A stretch of 64,000 nt of DNA from Alitta virens (taxonomy: Eukaryota > Annelida > Polychaeta > Phyllodocida > Nereididae). Of the stretch, positions 13,001-24,674 are shown piece after piece. The translations under genes were made by a program, and so were the position numbers. Below the pieces are notes generated by a model. That model made no database searches. It saw nothing but the letters and a program-made list of their open reading frames with translations, and was not told the origin of the DNA. Positions within the stretch are counted from its first letter, which is position 1; every line of letters begins with the position of its first letter. The stretch lies in the NCBI GenBank assembly GCA_932294295.1, contig OW028585.1:14850771-14914770 (forward strand), written 5' to 3'.

Positions 13001-14484
13001 ATAAACAAAGATATGAATTGAGTTGTTACTGAAATACGTAGATTTCTCCTCATATAGTCCCCCCCCCCCCCCCCCGAATATTTTTGGGGTTGTGTGAGGA
13101 CGGGGGGGGGGGGGGGGGGAGATAAGGTGACTGCGTCCTGAGAGAGACGAGTACTCCCTTAAATAGGCAACCTTCCAAGAAACCCTGTCATATCGAACAT
13201 CATCATCACTTTCTTTCGTATAGTTGCCAACTTTTTTCTTCCGAATTTATAAGAACAACTGGTGGAAGAGCAAGTCAGCCTTGGAACTACATATTAGAAA
13301 AATACCCTAATCACGACTTTACGAGGATGAGATACCTTCGAGATTTTTTGTTTTCAGCAATGGAGAAGTGTAATTACCTAAAGGTGCCCTAAAAGGCTAT
13401 TTCTTTTATTTCATCAAAATGTTGGGTTATATATTGTACACAAACTTTCACCAGTCACACTGCAATTGCGTGATTTTAAAACCCTAAATAATTCAAAATT
13501 AGGGTTAAGTCTCCTACTTAAACTTTTGGTCATACCACAGTGCCCTCTAGTGAGCCAGTGACGTCACATCAGGATATCCCATGATAGCACTGGAACCGCA
13601 GTCTCCTACACTGTAGTGAGACTGGTCGTTAGCATTTCTTTCATGGTTTGAGAATGGCAGAGGATAAGCAGGGCTATGATTGGTCATTGCATCGTGGTTT
13701 CTGAATGGTTGATTTGAACGACCCCCCTCTGGTATCAGCCAATCAGAAACGGGAACAGCATCAGCCAATAAGAAAACAGTCAGGATCCTGACTAAAAGTC
13801 ACGTGGTAATGGCGGCCGAGACCGACTCCTATGCACTTGTGCGGAAGGAGGGGACCAACTTAATCCCATGATTCCTTTGAGCAGCAGCCAGCCAATAAAC
13901 AACGGTTGAGCTGTGATGCTAGGCTGCAGCATCCTTGCATCTTGGTCACACCTCAGCAATTCCCAAGCACTTGACCCCTGGTCAGGGCAATTATTTCCTG
14001 ATGTGACGTCATGCATATCTGAGGAGCTACTTCTTTAAATGCAGTAATTCTGACTGGAGAATGTCAACTTTAAAGGGTGTTTTTAGAGCTTAACCTTAAC
14101 CAATTAACCCAGGATTTGAGAAAGTGGGATTTTGGGGTATATTCTTTCACATGACGCACAAAACTAAGAAAGTGCAAATTTCCTTTTAGGGCACCTTTAA
14201 ATAGAGAAGTAAAAATAACTTTTTCTTACCATCTCCAACTTCATATTTCTTGTCTTCATATTCTTCTCCTGCATAGGCCAACATGAGCCTAGCTGGCTGT
14301 GCAAGCTGCAATCGATAAGCGCAAAAAGTTTATTATTTTTTTTCAGCCGTTCAGTATGATAAAGTAATAACTTTAGATTATGCAAGTCCATTTAATCATC
14401 GTATAGTTTTGAATAAAATGCATCAAAGTAAAACCGTGAAATTCTCACCCCTCTGATTGCCCAATAACCCAGTACTGGAGGCAT
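6640..14484 (-). CDS. Mu-class glutathione S-transferase, 8 exons
   Basis: Conjugates glutathione to electrophiles in the cytosol. Coding exons, 5' to 3': 14449-14484, 14230-14305, 12808-12872, 12590-12671, 12007-12107, 11550-11645, 11353-11463, 6640-6726. All introns are GT..AG and the phases close to exactly 217 codons plus TAA, the usual Mu-class length. The N-terminus [12 protein letters not shown] followed by [19 protein letters not shown] is the thioredoxin-fold glutathione site, with the catalytic Tyr of GYW at residue 7. [23 protein letters not shown] is the cis-Pro/Q-S glutathione-binding segment. [12 protein letters not shown] and [12 protein letters not shown] belong to the helical C-terminal domain. 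The start ATG at 14482-14484 is the first in frame. Intron 7 is 4.6 kb and packed with repeats. There is no break in the gene. Confidence 0.93.
7023..7056. repeat. (TA)n microsatellite
   Basis: About 17 TA units abutting the left end of the element at 7055-11251, in intron 7 of the transferase gene. Confidence 0.9.
8107..8192. repeat. 20-bp minisatellite
   Basis: About four copies of CGCAAACATTTGYGAATAAA, alternating between TGTG and TGCG variants. Diverged single copies recur at 8288-8325. Confidence 0.85.
9604..10446. mobile_element. Nested inverted-end unit
   Basis: The left end TTACGGAGCCCCTAAGAGGA and the complement at 10411-10446 (TTACGGAGCCACTAAGAGGA when reversed) form arms of about 35 bp. 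Inside each arm is an A-run followed by repeats of the motif GTGCGCACGAGTTAATT. No ORF. It looks like a MITE inside the larger 7055-11251 element. Confidence 0.65.
10534..10589. repeat. Perfect 56-bp palindrome
   Basis: Arms of 27 nt (AAAAACAACAGCCGTCAAGT continuing into TTGTTTT) pair without a mismatch around a central AT. It lies between a second, imperfect pair of inverted phrases (ACACGTTTGAAAT near 10520 and its complement near 10887), suggesting the core or end of another foldback element. Confidence 0.9.
13380..14198. mobile_element. 819-bp element with 17-bp perfect terminal inverted repeats
   Basis: Starts AAAGGTGCCCTAAAAGG (13380-13396) and ends CCTTTTAGGGCACCTTT (14182-14198). It lies in the intron between GST exons 2 and 3. 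The open frames inside (minus 13547-13768 and 13792-14016) have no recognisable domain. Probably a non-autonomous DNA transposon. Confidence 0.7.
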
Positions 14485-15901
14485 TCTGATGTTTTGTTTT
14501 TTCTGAAAATTACATAAAAGCGAAATTCATTAAATTAAAAAAAAATATTTTTAATTTATGCAAAAAACAAGTACATATATATATATATATGCAAGTCATT
14601 ACACGCAAAACATCTTTATCTAGAGAGTTTTATCAAAACCAGTTGGATTTTAGCTCTGGTGGCTGATCAGTTTACCCAAATAGACAGCAGACGTAATGAT
14701 GAGATGAATTAAAATTAATTAATAAGTTGTTAAGTCAGTTAAATGAGATCACTGAGAACAGTATATTCCTGGACTTGCTAATCAGTATCTACATTACAGT
14801 GTATGCATGTCAGCAGAACTGATACAGTGATATTTATAACATTAATGATTAAAATGCACCTTATTTCAATATCTATGATTCTATAAATAGTATAATCTTG
14901 TACATATACTGGAGACGGTGGAGGTAAATTACTTTTTCAAATTTAATTTACAAGCCCACGTCATATTTTACAGCTTCCTAACTAACATGCAAATATCACT
15001 TGCAATCTAGCTGAATATGCTAAATATAGAATTGGGCCAATAGACAGTCTAAATCTACCCAAGGTGTCAGATTTATTACTAGTTCATCCTGTAGAACATA
15101 CGTGTGTCCAACTCCATGCTGCTGCCGGCTTTGGTGTCAAATTTCAAGGTGCTAAAATTAATGCAGTTACGCTTATAAAACTATACCTACTGCGCTCAAA
15201 ACTTCACGTAAGTTGTTGTTAAAGAATTTAAACCATATTTATGGATCTTTCTAACAGTTTGATCGGGTTTTTAAGAGCAAAAATCGCACACTTTCCAAAC
15301 CTCACCTGCAACCGCAACCGAAAAATCTCACCAGATGGCGCAAATGGAAAAAAGTTCACGAACGCCAGGGGCAAAAATTCGACTGCCGCGCCACCAATAT
15401 CTCATTGCAGAACTAGATGTAATGTAGTTTACTGAACACAGGTTAAAAACCCTCTTAGTTCAGAGCGTTGTAGATGTAAGTTCATGTAAATAATTTAACT
15501 AAATATATAGTTAACTAAATATAAAGTCAAATGATGCAGCGTTTTTATAGAGCACTTGGCAAATTGCCTTTACGTTAAACAAATAAAATTCAAGTTGCCT
15601 TAATGACTGGTCTCAGATCTGTGTTGATAGCTGTTGATCAAGAAATGAAATGAAAAAAAAAATTGCCAGTTCAATTTAAAATCAAACAAGAACAAAATAT
15701 CGTAAATTTGTTTAATTTGATAATTATATTTTTTCAAAAAATACATTAGACATTGCACGAACTTCACAAATACCAAGATTGAAATTGTTCAAATACAAAA
15801 ATAATGAAATTATCACTTATAAATACACATTTTCATCAATAGCACCTTCGCAGAATTTTAGTTCATCAATTAAGTAGACAGCCTAATGATATGATTCAAA
15901 A
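14485..15901. other. Spacer between GST and quinone oxidoreductase genes
   Basis: Holds the 5' flank of the transferase gene and the 3' flank of the oxidoreductase gene, both minus strand. A short (TA)n is near 14575. No further gene recognised. Confidence 0.5.
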
Positions 15902-18900
15902 TCACAGATTAGATACTGACAGGACAATTCTTCCTTGGCTTCCCCCTCGGTGTTCTATGACTTCAATTTGCGCTTTTGAAGCATCAGCTAAAGGAAACTC
16001 TTGGCCAATGAAGGGTTTAAACAGCCCAGATTCAAGCCCAGCATTAACCCCAGCTGCTAGAACTTTCCATTCATCCTAAAAATATCAATGGTAGAAATAT
16101 ATGTGATTTTTTTAAAAAGAAAATCACTTATTTTTCATGAACTACTAAAAATAAACTTCTTAGTTTTAAGTAAAGAAATTAAGTACAAAGTAAATCAATT
16201 ACAAGTAATTTCATTGTCATAAACCATACTTTACTTAGTATATTTGTGGAAAAACCAATTTGTAGTTTATTACTTACTGACTTAAAATAAGTTTTTAAAT
16301 ACAAATTTTTTTCTGCAATTTTGGTGATGACATGAAATGTATTTACGTTTCGTCTATAAAACCATTTCATAATTTGTAAAGTAAAGGCAGTTTTTTTACT
16401 GGGTGCAGTTTTAGTCAGGGCTGTTCCATTTAAAAAACATATCAGTTTTCCCCAGACCTCCCCCCCCCCCCCCCCCCAGTATCTGAAAAACCTTCAGGTC
16501 CATCCCCCCCCCCCTCTTATTACAGTTGTCTACTCACAGGGGTACTGGCGAATAGAGCCATTCCTCTGATGTCACTTTCCTTCCCCATTGTTCCTCTGGG
16601 ATTAATTTCGATTGTTCCTCTGCTGCCAATTACCTGTCAATCAAAGTTGAAAAATACAATTTAAATTCCAAATAAAGAGCAAAAATTATCTTTGAAAAAT
16701 TATTCATTTTTTGACATTTGAATGGAGCATTAATTATAACTCTGCACACAACGTCAAACGTTCCAAAAATTTTCTGCACTCTCGAAAAACATCTTCAGAG
16801 ACAGTATTTTCTATTCAGTTAAATACAGACTCTTTTTTCATTTGCCTACCTATTATCTTTTTATGACAAAATTTTTTCGACTTATACTTGATAAAACTGT
16901 AAACTAAACAATTAAAAGTAGTTACCTGTAATTTTATTTGGTTACCAGTAATTTTATTTAGTTATCAGTAGTTGTATTGTAAAACCAGATGATTCCCAGT
17001 AAATTTTCAAATATTAAATTTGTTGGTTAAGCATTTACTTGGTGCAGATAATGTCTTTTATCAAGACTTTTTTTTTTTACTGCTTGTCATACTTACAATA
17101 ATTCTCCCGCGGTTTGCGACAAGTCCAAGGTCTCTTTCCAGGTTAACATTGGCAATCATTTCTAAGATTATATCGACTCCTTTACCGCCAGTCGCTTCCT
17201 GAATAAAATATGCAAATAATTAGAAGATCATAATAATTTTCAATTAAAGATGCTGCTCTAATTCTTTATTTCAAGTGGAACATTTATATTGGGATTATAA
17301 CATTGAGGTTCTTTTCAAAGAACAAGTAATTTTGCCTGTTACCCTTTTTTGCATATCTTTAAACTAGACCCACAAATAATGCAAATGATCACTTGGTACA
17401 TGTTTCTTTAGTGTACATGTTATTGTCACTTAAAATAAAGATTCTATTTCAGCTCCCTGTAGTCCAGGGAGTTCCCACGAGATAGCGCATGCATCTAGTT
17501 TATCTGCCAATCCATATATCTCCAAAATATGTATCTGCCTATCCATCTATCTCCAAAAGATGTATCTGTCTATCCATCTATCTCCAAAAGATGTATCTGC
17601 CTATCCATATATATATCTCCAAAAGATTATCTGCCTGTCCATCTATCTCCAAAAGATGTATCTGCCTATCCATATATCTCCAAAAGATTATCTGCCTGTC
17701 CATCTATCTCCAAAAGATGTATCTGCCTATCCATCTATCTCCAAAAGTTGTATCTGCCTATCCATATATCTCCAAAAGATGTATCTGCCTATCCATCTAT
17801 CTCCAAAAGATGTATCTGCCTGTCCATCTATCTATCTCCAAAAGATGTATCTGCCTATCCATCTATCTCCAAAAGATGTATCTGCCTATCCATCTATCTC
17901 CAAAAGATGTATCTGCCTGTCCATCTATCTCCAAAAGATGTATCTGTCTGTCCATATATCTCCAAAAGATGTATCTGCCTATCCATATATCTCCAAAAGA
18001 TGTATCTGCCTATCCATCTATCTCCAAAAGATGTATCTGCCTATCCATCTATCTCCAAAAGATGTATCTGCCTATCCATATATCTCCAAAAGATGTATCT
18101 GTCTGTCCATATATCTCCAAAAAGTACTTTGGGACAATTCCAAAAGTTTGTTACAGGTAGGTCCAAATTAATTCTTTTTTAAATTTTTGATGTAGAATTA
18201 GGATTGATGAAATATTACACATATCAAATTACATTTTACGGTAAATAATACATACCTTTATTTTATTTTCATAATCCGGCTCCCTGTGATTGAAAGCAAG
18301 GTGCGCTTTGTGTTGTAAGACTAATTTCATTCCTTGTTCTGTTCCTGCTGTTCCCAAAACTTTCAGGCCCAATGACCTCGCTAATTGGCAAGCGGCAATT
18401 CCAACCTGAAAATAATTAATATCTTTAATTTTAGAAAATTTGCAAATAAATAAAACAATGACTTTGTCTTTGGTTAAACCTTCAAATAAACATGATAAAA
18501 AGAAACTTACAGTTCCACTGGCGCCATGGACTAGTACGCTCTCTCCAGCCTTTGGGTTAGCTCTGTGAATGTATTTTTTAAACGATAAAAAGATCAAAAT
18601 TTTTCAGGAATTTTTTTAAGTAATCGAGTCAATAATGTTAAAAAAAAGCACCTTTAATTTTACCTGTGTACAATTTTCATAACTATAATTTTACAGTTTT
18701 AGTTAGGGGAGAAAATATAAAAATTCTCTGAGAAAACATGCTTTTATGCAGTCTGTCATTTGGATAATAAATAAATAAAAAATGAATTTTTAGAGCGCCT
18801 ATTTCAGAAATGTTTTCTGCACATAATCATAACTAATTTTTGAGTCAGCTATATTTTCATCATCACATTTGCCACAGGTAAAAAATCTAACATATCTTAA

Positions 18901-20968
18901 GCAATTTTGAGAAAACAACATATTTCAAACAGCTTTGAGAAAATGAAATAGTGGGACTTTTTGGAAATCTGCAAAAAAAGGAAAAAAAAGAAAAGTCACT
19001 CACCGTAAAACTAGCGCCTTATAAGCAGTGAAATAGGGTGAGCCCGCTGCTGCCCCCTGGGAGAAATTCAGCTCATCAGGTAAATGGAATGTGAAGTCAG
19101 TGCTGGCCAATGTGTATTCCGCATATGATCCTGTCTCGGTTCGAACCGTGTAAACTCTTTGTCCTTTCTAAAAAAAAATAAAAAATAAAAAAAACTGAAA
19201 ATGTTCCATTAAAAAAAAATCAAGAAGTCTCAAATGGGTAAAAAATCTTCTATTCAGCAGAGCTGACAAAAATTAAGAAAGAATTGTTCCTTTAAGCAGA
19301 TTTTTTATCAGATTTTGAACTTGATAACAATTTTAAATTGTTCCATTAAACACAAGAAATGCAAAACTTAAAATGTCTTAAATGATGTGACACCAAAGGT
19401 ATTACTTGGAGACTAATTTATATTTTTATATTTTTGGGTTTGCATATAGCAAATATGATAATAAAATATATACCTTTAAAAAATTTGATAATTTTCATAT
19501 TTTTATAAAGTTATTCTTATATCGAGAGGTGAAAATCGGGAAAGTCATCAGTGTCATTTAAATTTCATAAGGTTCCAAGAGTTCAGAAACTTTTGGCATG
19601 AACAAACTGATGAACTTTTGGCATGAACTGATAGGCCTAAAGTCTCATAATTGGTTTGATTGGTATTGATTGGCATTTAAAACTTTTTCTGATTTTCCCC
19701 AAACAATATACATTATTTCCATACATTAAAAAATAGCATTATTAATGAAATATGATCATTAACACTAAAATTGGGTTGATTTGTTACCTTGAATTGCGTG
19801 ACGTCTGGGCCTACTTCTTCAACGACACCAGCGGCATCGTTCCCTGGGGTATATGGTAATTTAGGCAGAGCGGCGTAATTACCCGATCGAATGTAAGTCT
19901 CAGCTGGGTTCACACCGGCCACGAACACTCTGATTAAAACCTAAAATGAAGTGTGAAAACATCATACGGCAGAAATCCTGGTTTTTGATTGGCTGAGAGA
20001 TGGACAGTATTACATAATATTGCGTGTCAATATTGCGCAGTATATCTTTTGTTTTATCATGCTTATAGATGGCCAAAGAATATGTCAGTTTAATAATACT
20101 GCAGTGCCTTATGGATAGTGATGTGGACCGGACTGCTTAGCCAGGGGTGGTCCGGTATTTTCAAAAGTGGTCCGGTCCTAGTCCGGTCCAGGGGTGAGTG
20201 GTTTGGTACTAGAGATTGGATCAGTCCGGAGGCGGTCCATCGACATAACAGTTGAATAAAAAAAAAACTGGGTCTTGTTTGACATAATTTGATGTATGGA
20301 ATTATTTAGTACTGACCGGCAGGACAGACTAATAATTTCATTACTGCAATATTTGTTTATGTAAAAAAAGAAACCATCAATCAATCAGGAATGATTAATA
20401 ACTGAAACAAACCAAGATGACAAACATCTGGTCTTTAATAAATTCAACATGAAATGTTTGGACCGCTGGTCCAGGGTCATCAGACCGGTCCGGTTCGAGT
20501 ATTTTTGTAGTGGTCCGGATTCTTAGCGGTCCGATGGACTGGTCCCAGGCGGTCCGGTCCACATCACTACTTATCATTGCTTATGGAACCTTGACAACCT
20601 GTATTGCACTCAAAAATATATTCCATAATTTTGGTGCACTTCATTACTAGAGACAAGACAATTAAGTGTCCAGGATGGGTTGCTTTTCTATCTATTTAAT
20701 TGTGAATACAGCCTATATCTATGGCATCATGCTGGCAAATTTGTGTACAGTATCTTGCTGCAAAAATTGCAGTTTACTTTAAAGTCATTAGTCTAGATTA
20801 AATTCAGTGATAAAAAAACCAAACCCAGTAGAGTTAACGCATGTTTATGATTACTTATTGTACCTGTTTGGAGGCTGGCTTCGGCACAGGAACATCGCAA
20901 GCTAACTTCAAGACCTCTGGACCACCGAACTGGGCCACCCTTATCGCTCTCATAACTCTGTTCGCCAT
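15902..20968 (-). CDS. CRYZ: Quinone oxidoreductase (zeta-crystallin type), 8 exons
   Basis: NADPH-dependent one-electron quinone reductase of the medium-chain dehydrogenase family without zinc; cytosolic. Coding exons, 5' to 3': 20864-20968, 19788-19940, 19004-19167, 18511-18562, 18256-18405, 17097-17198, 16538-16633, 15902-16075. All are GT..AG and total 332 codons including TGA, so 331 aa, the family length. The N-terminus [20 protein letters not shown] is typical. [13 protein letters not shown] and [16 protein letters not shown] form the GroES-like domain. [19 protein letters not shown] is the NADPH-binding Rossmann motif. [13 protein letters not shown] and [11 protein letters not shown] follow. 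The end, [18 protein letters not shown], is the usual last strand. The start ATG at 20966-20968 is the first in frame. A minisatellite and a foldback element lie in its introns. Intact. Confidence 0.95.
16417..16520. mobile_element. Foldback MITE family A, partial copy
   Basis: Has the left terminus AGGGCTGTTCCATTTAAAAA and a C-rich interior (C-runs at 16460-16478 and 16505-16515), but I find no matching right end. It sits just downstream of a CRYZ exon in the intron. Confidence 0.6.
17500..18123. repeat. 31-bp minisatellite, about 20 copies, in a CRYZ intron
   Basis: The unit is ATGTATCTGCCTATCCATCT then ATCTCCAAAAG, 31 bp. Copies vary mainly at CTATCCATCT versus CTGTCCATAT, and some units lose or gain 4 bp (ATCT). 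Because 31 is not a multiple of 3, each of the three plus-strand frames cycles through the same 31-residue peptide, which produces three overlapping long open frames. These are not genes. Confidence 0.95.
20116..20569. mobile_element. hAT-like MITE
   Basis: Termini TAGTGATGTGGACCGGAC at the left and the complement GTCCGGTCCACATCACTA at the right, with repeats of GGTCCGG inside. This terminus style is typical of hAT elements. The flanking octamers CTTATGGA and CTTATCAT match at 5 of 8 positions, consistent with an old 8-bp target duplication. It lies in CRYZ intron 1. No ORF. Confidence 0.7.
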
Positions 20969-23900
20969 TTCTGATGAAAATAAACAATATACTGATCTAG
21001 TCAATAATTTAAACAAATTACCAAATTAGAAATGTTTAAAAAAATCAAAAGGTAGCATGTGTATACATAATTTTTTTCAAGAGTGTATAGCCTACATAAT
21101 GAAACTAAAAAATAGTCCATTAAAAAAAAAAGAAAAATAAGACCTGATTAGTTGGATTAGTTAAGCATAATTTTATGCCATAATTGATCCTACTTGAAAC
21201 ACTGGGTCAAAAAAAATCATGTTCACAGCTCCACAACTAAATCTTATCAAAATGGAGCAATGTCATCATGATATGTCATGATATAAGCAGTCCCTACCGT
21301 TACCTGTTGTAATTCTTATATTATTCTGTAGCTTTTAATCTTTAGCAGGGAATCAGCTTTTAAAGCCAGTGCTGATATTATCGCTCTGGGGGCGTCACCT
21401 GCAACAGGGGACCTTTCGCCCCTAGTGACAAAGGTCATATGCCCTCATGCAGCTGCCTTTCCTAATATGCAATTATGCATAGATCTACATACATACCTCC
21501 TTATATATTATAACTGACCTAGGCAGTTGTAACTTCAACTATATTGACTATTAATTGCAACAAATACGTACATAAATTATGAACACATAAATTTTAGTTT
21601 TTACATGACCTATAGATCTATGATTGTTATCTGTGAAATTCACATGCATATGTTAAATGTGTGTTAATCATTGATACAGTGTTTATCATACTATAATTTA
21701 TATACCATATACCGAGGGTCAATGTGATCAATTATGGCTGATCTGTATTTATAACTGTATTAATAATTTAATGCAATTAAAATAATTATACACTATACAT
21801 ACCAATTCCAGCCTGAATGCAACTATGAGTTTGCAGTTATCGGTTATAAATGGTCCTAACTAGGCCAGAGCCCAGACACACTCACACACAAAGTGTGCCA
21901 TGGCATGACTAAGCAGAAAAACATAAGGCGCTGCACACAGCATCCCCTCAGCTGGCTGTTGGTACCAGGATGATATAACTGGTTCTTATTAAAAGATAAT
22001 CTGCTAAGTTTAGGATTTCTAGGTCAGCCTGATTTCTAGTCATCATGCTGAAGCTGTCTATATCTGTCTGCAGTGGTCTGTCCACCCCGTATCATTTCAT
22101 CATTATGTCAGCCATTGTTTAAAACTAATCTTATTTTTTATTTGTATTTATGCAGCCTTACGTGCCAAATTGGCACCTGGCTATAACTGTACACCTTTTT
22201 TGTGGGTGCAATAAACTTGACTTGTTTGTACATCTTATATTAAAATTATATATATCATTTGTATATGTTTCTATGTACATAGCATTGATGACTTTAATTG
22301 AACACGTTCACAATGTATATAGTTTATATGAATTTATAAATGTTTATTTGGAACTGATGTATGCAATAGTGGATTTTTAAGGAAGATTAGATATATTTCC
22401 ACCAGGTGGCTACAACAGAATACTGAAATTCAATTGGCTAAAAAGTTCCTGCCCTTGATCATGTTGATTGTGATTGGCTGAAGCAAAGTGCATCCTAGCA
22501 GCAGTTTTTTGCATTTTAATGTATATTTGACATCTTTTCATTCAAATGATTTCCCCTTTTTCTCTGGGAAAATTATATTTATGGAATCAGTTATGATCTA
22601 CTACGTCTGAAAAGCAAAAGGAGTGAAAAGAAGATATGAAAGACTTATGTCCTTCTGAATTCAGGGCTGTTCAGTGAAAAGACTCTATTGTCTCTGTCTT
22701 TCTTTATCAATCTTTGTTCCTCTGTTTGTCCATTTAATTGCAAAGTTTTCCATCAAATGTCACATCACCGTGACTGAGTATTTACGAATGCCTATTCCGC
22801 ACACACTCACAAAAGCTTACCATGACTGAGCTTTATTATTTATACACACACACAAAAAAAAACATAAAACAAACCTATAATGACAGCCAAGTAAAAACTA
22901 CTGTATTTGCTGACACACTTGACATTTCCTTATCTCTAATGTCAAGTTCATGATTTTGATCAAGTATTGTACAGTAGGTTCCAAAGCAAATATGACTAAT
23001 TAACAGCTTGAGGCAGATGAGATGATAACGCATAGAGTTCACATTATGTGACAATGCATTATTTTTGTTCAAATCTGAAAAGATAAGTTTAACATTCAAA
23101 TTTACTTCACGGTGTCAACCAAAAAAGGCAAATAATAAAAGTCTAATTTTGTTTATGGATGTCACAACAATTAATACACAAATGTTATGTTAATATAAAA
23201 AAGGACAAAAACTAGAAATTTTCTTTTTGTCATTTTTAATTTCAATCCTGGTAATTTTCAAAGGTTTTTTTGCAAGATTATGCAAGGTTTTTTTGCAAGA
23301 TTTCAACAACAGTGCAACAGTGATTCCGATATTATGCATCTACTACTATAACATTTCAAGTTATATTTTCATCACTCAAACTCTAACAAAACTTTTACAA
23401 CTAATTCTACTTTCGACGTAACTGCTTTTTAATATATATTTTCTTCTGTACACATCACATCCAAGTCTAAGGCATTGAATACTGAATGTTCATCAATCAA
23501 TAAATAATCGATTGATTTAACAATTAGTTCAATGAATCACAGTGTACAATCACAGTGTTTAATCACGTTCGAAGTACTTGCTGCATCGATATATAGCTGT
23601 ACAGTCTTATTACTTGTACATATCTCTGTTGATTTAATGAAGATTAAAATTACATGAGTTTCATGAGATTTATAGGTTATCACATCACCAATATCGGAAG
23701 ATGTCGAAAATGAAATCATTGCCTCTTGACCGCGATATTTTATCATATGAGTTATTTACAAGTTTCGGTGGAGTAAATTTACACCAAATAAATAGTTTCA
23801 TTACCCTGTAAAGTAGCCGATGATTAAATTACGCGGTTTTAGATAAACAAACTTATCATGCCGTTATCACTCGCAATGAAGTGATAATACACTAACCATT

Positions 23901-24674
23901 TCACAAACATGATGTCGACGTTAATATAATCTGCAGCTCTAAAATCGTATCATACAATCTAGTACTGTTCTGATGTACAATAAAATCCTGTGTTATACAT
24001 ATATACAAAACCATACTATACACAATAAACAATATTTGAAATAAATAATTAGAGTATGCATAAATCCAACAGAGGGTGCAACAACTATATATAATAATGT
24101 ACCGTCAACTGTTAATGCCATATCTGCTCAAAAAGTGACTCTACAAATTTTCATGCCTTATTAAAAAAATCTATTAAAAGTATAATTGACATTAATAAAA
24201 ACCTTTGCCAAGTAAACATGATATAAAGTGCAATAATTTAAGACAGGAAATATTTTAAATATATATAAAACAAAATATTGGTTTCAAACAGAGTGCCAGG
24301 ATGTATATATGCCATCGTGACGTATATCACACCAGGGGGCAGGCTATAACAGCCCCCTAGTGTTCATCTGACTACAAACTACAATTTTCAGGAAAAACAA
24401 TCCTTGTACTGAACAAAAATATACACGCATATCATAATAATCAACATTAACTAATTATGATGGAGAATTACATTCATCATATCACAGAAAAGTATCAACT
24501 AACATATATAACAAGCTTCATCACAATATCTATAAACAAAATAAATATAGTAACAATATATTAACAATATATATTCAAAAAAGGTTTTGTAACTGTGCCA
24601 TTTTGAGTTAAAATTGAAAATGGTATTTAACAGTCTTTTGGAAGGTATACATGGTAACAACAATTGGCGAGGAT
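20969..24674. other. Spacer between CRYZ and the 5'-nucleotidase gene
   Basis: Contains the CRYZ 5' flank and the nucleotidase 3' flank. The open frames (for example 22150-22380 and 23227-23421) are AT-rich and featureless. An inverted phrase AGGGGGCaggctataacaGCCCCCT near 24335 could fold into a small hairpin. Confidence 0.45.

Noticed and set aside
17489..18182. Three overlapping plus-strand frames of 203-223 codons
   Set aside because: All come from the 31-bp minisatellite; the peptide is the same cycle in every frame and lies in a CRYZ intron.
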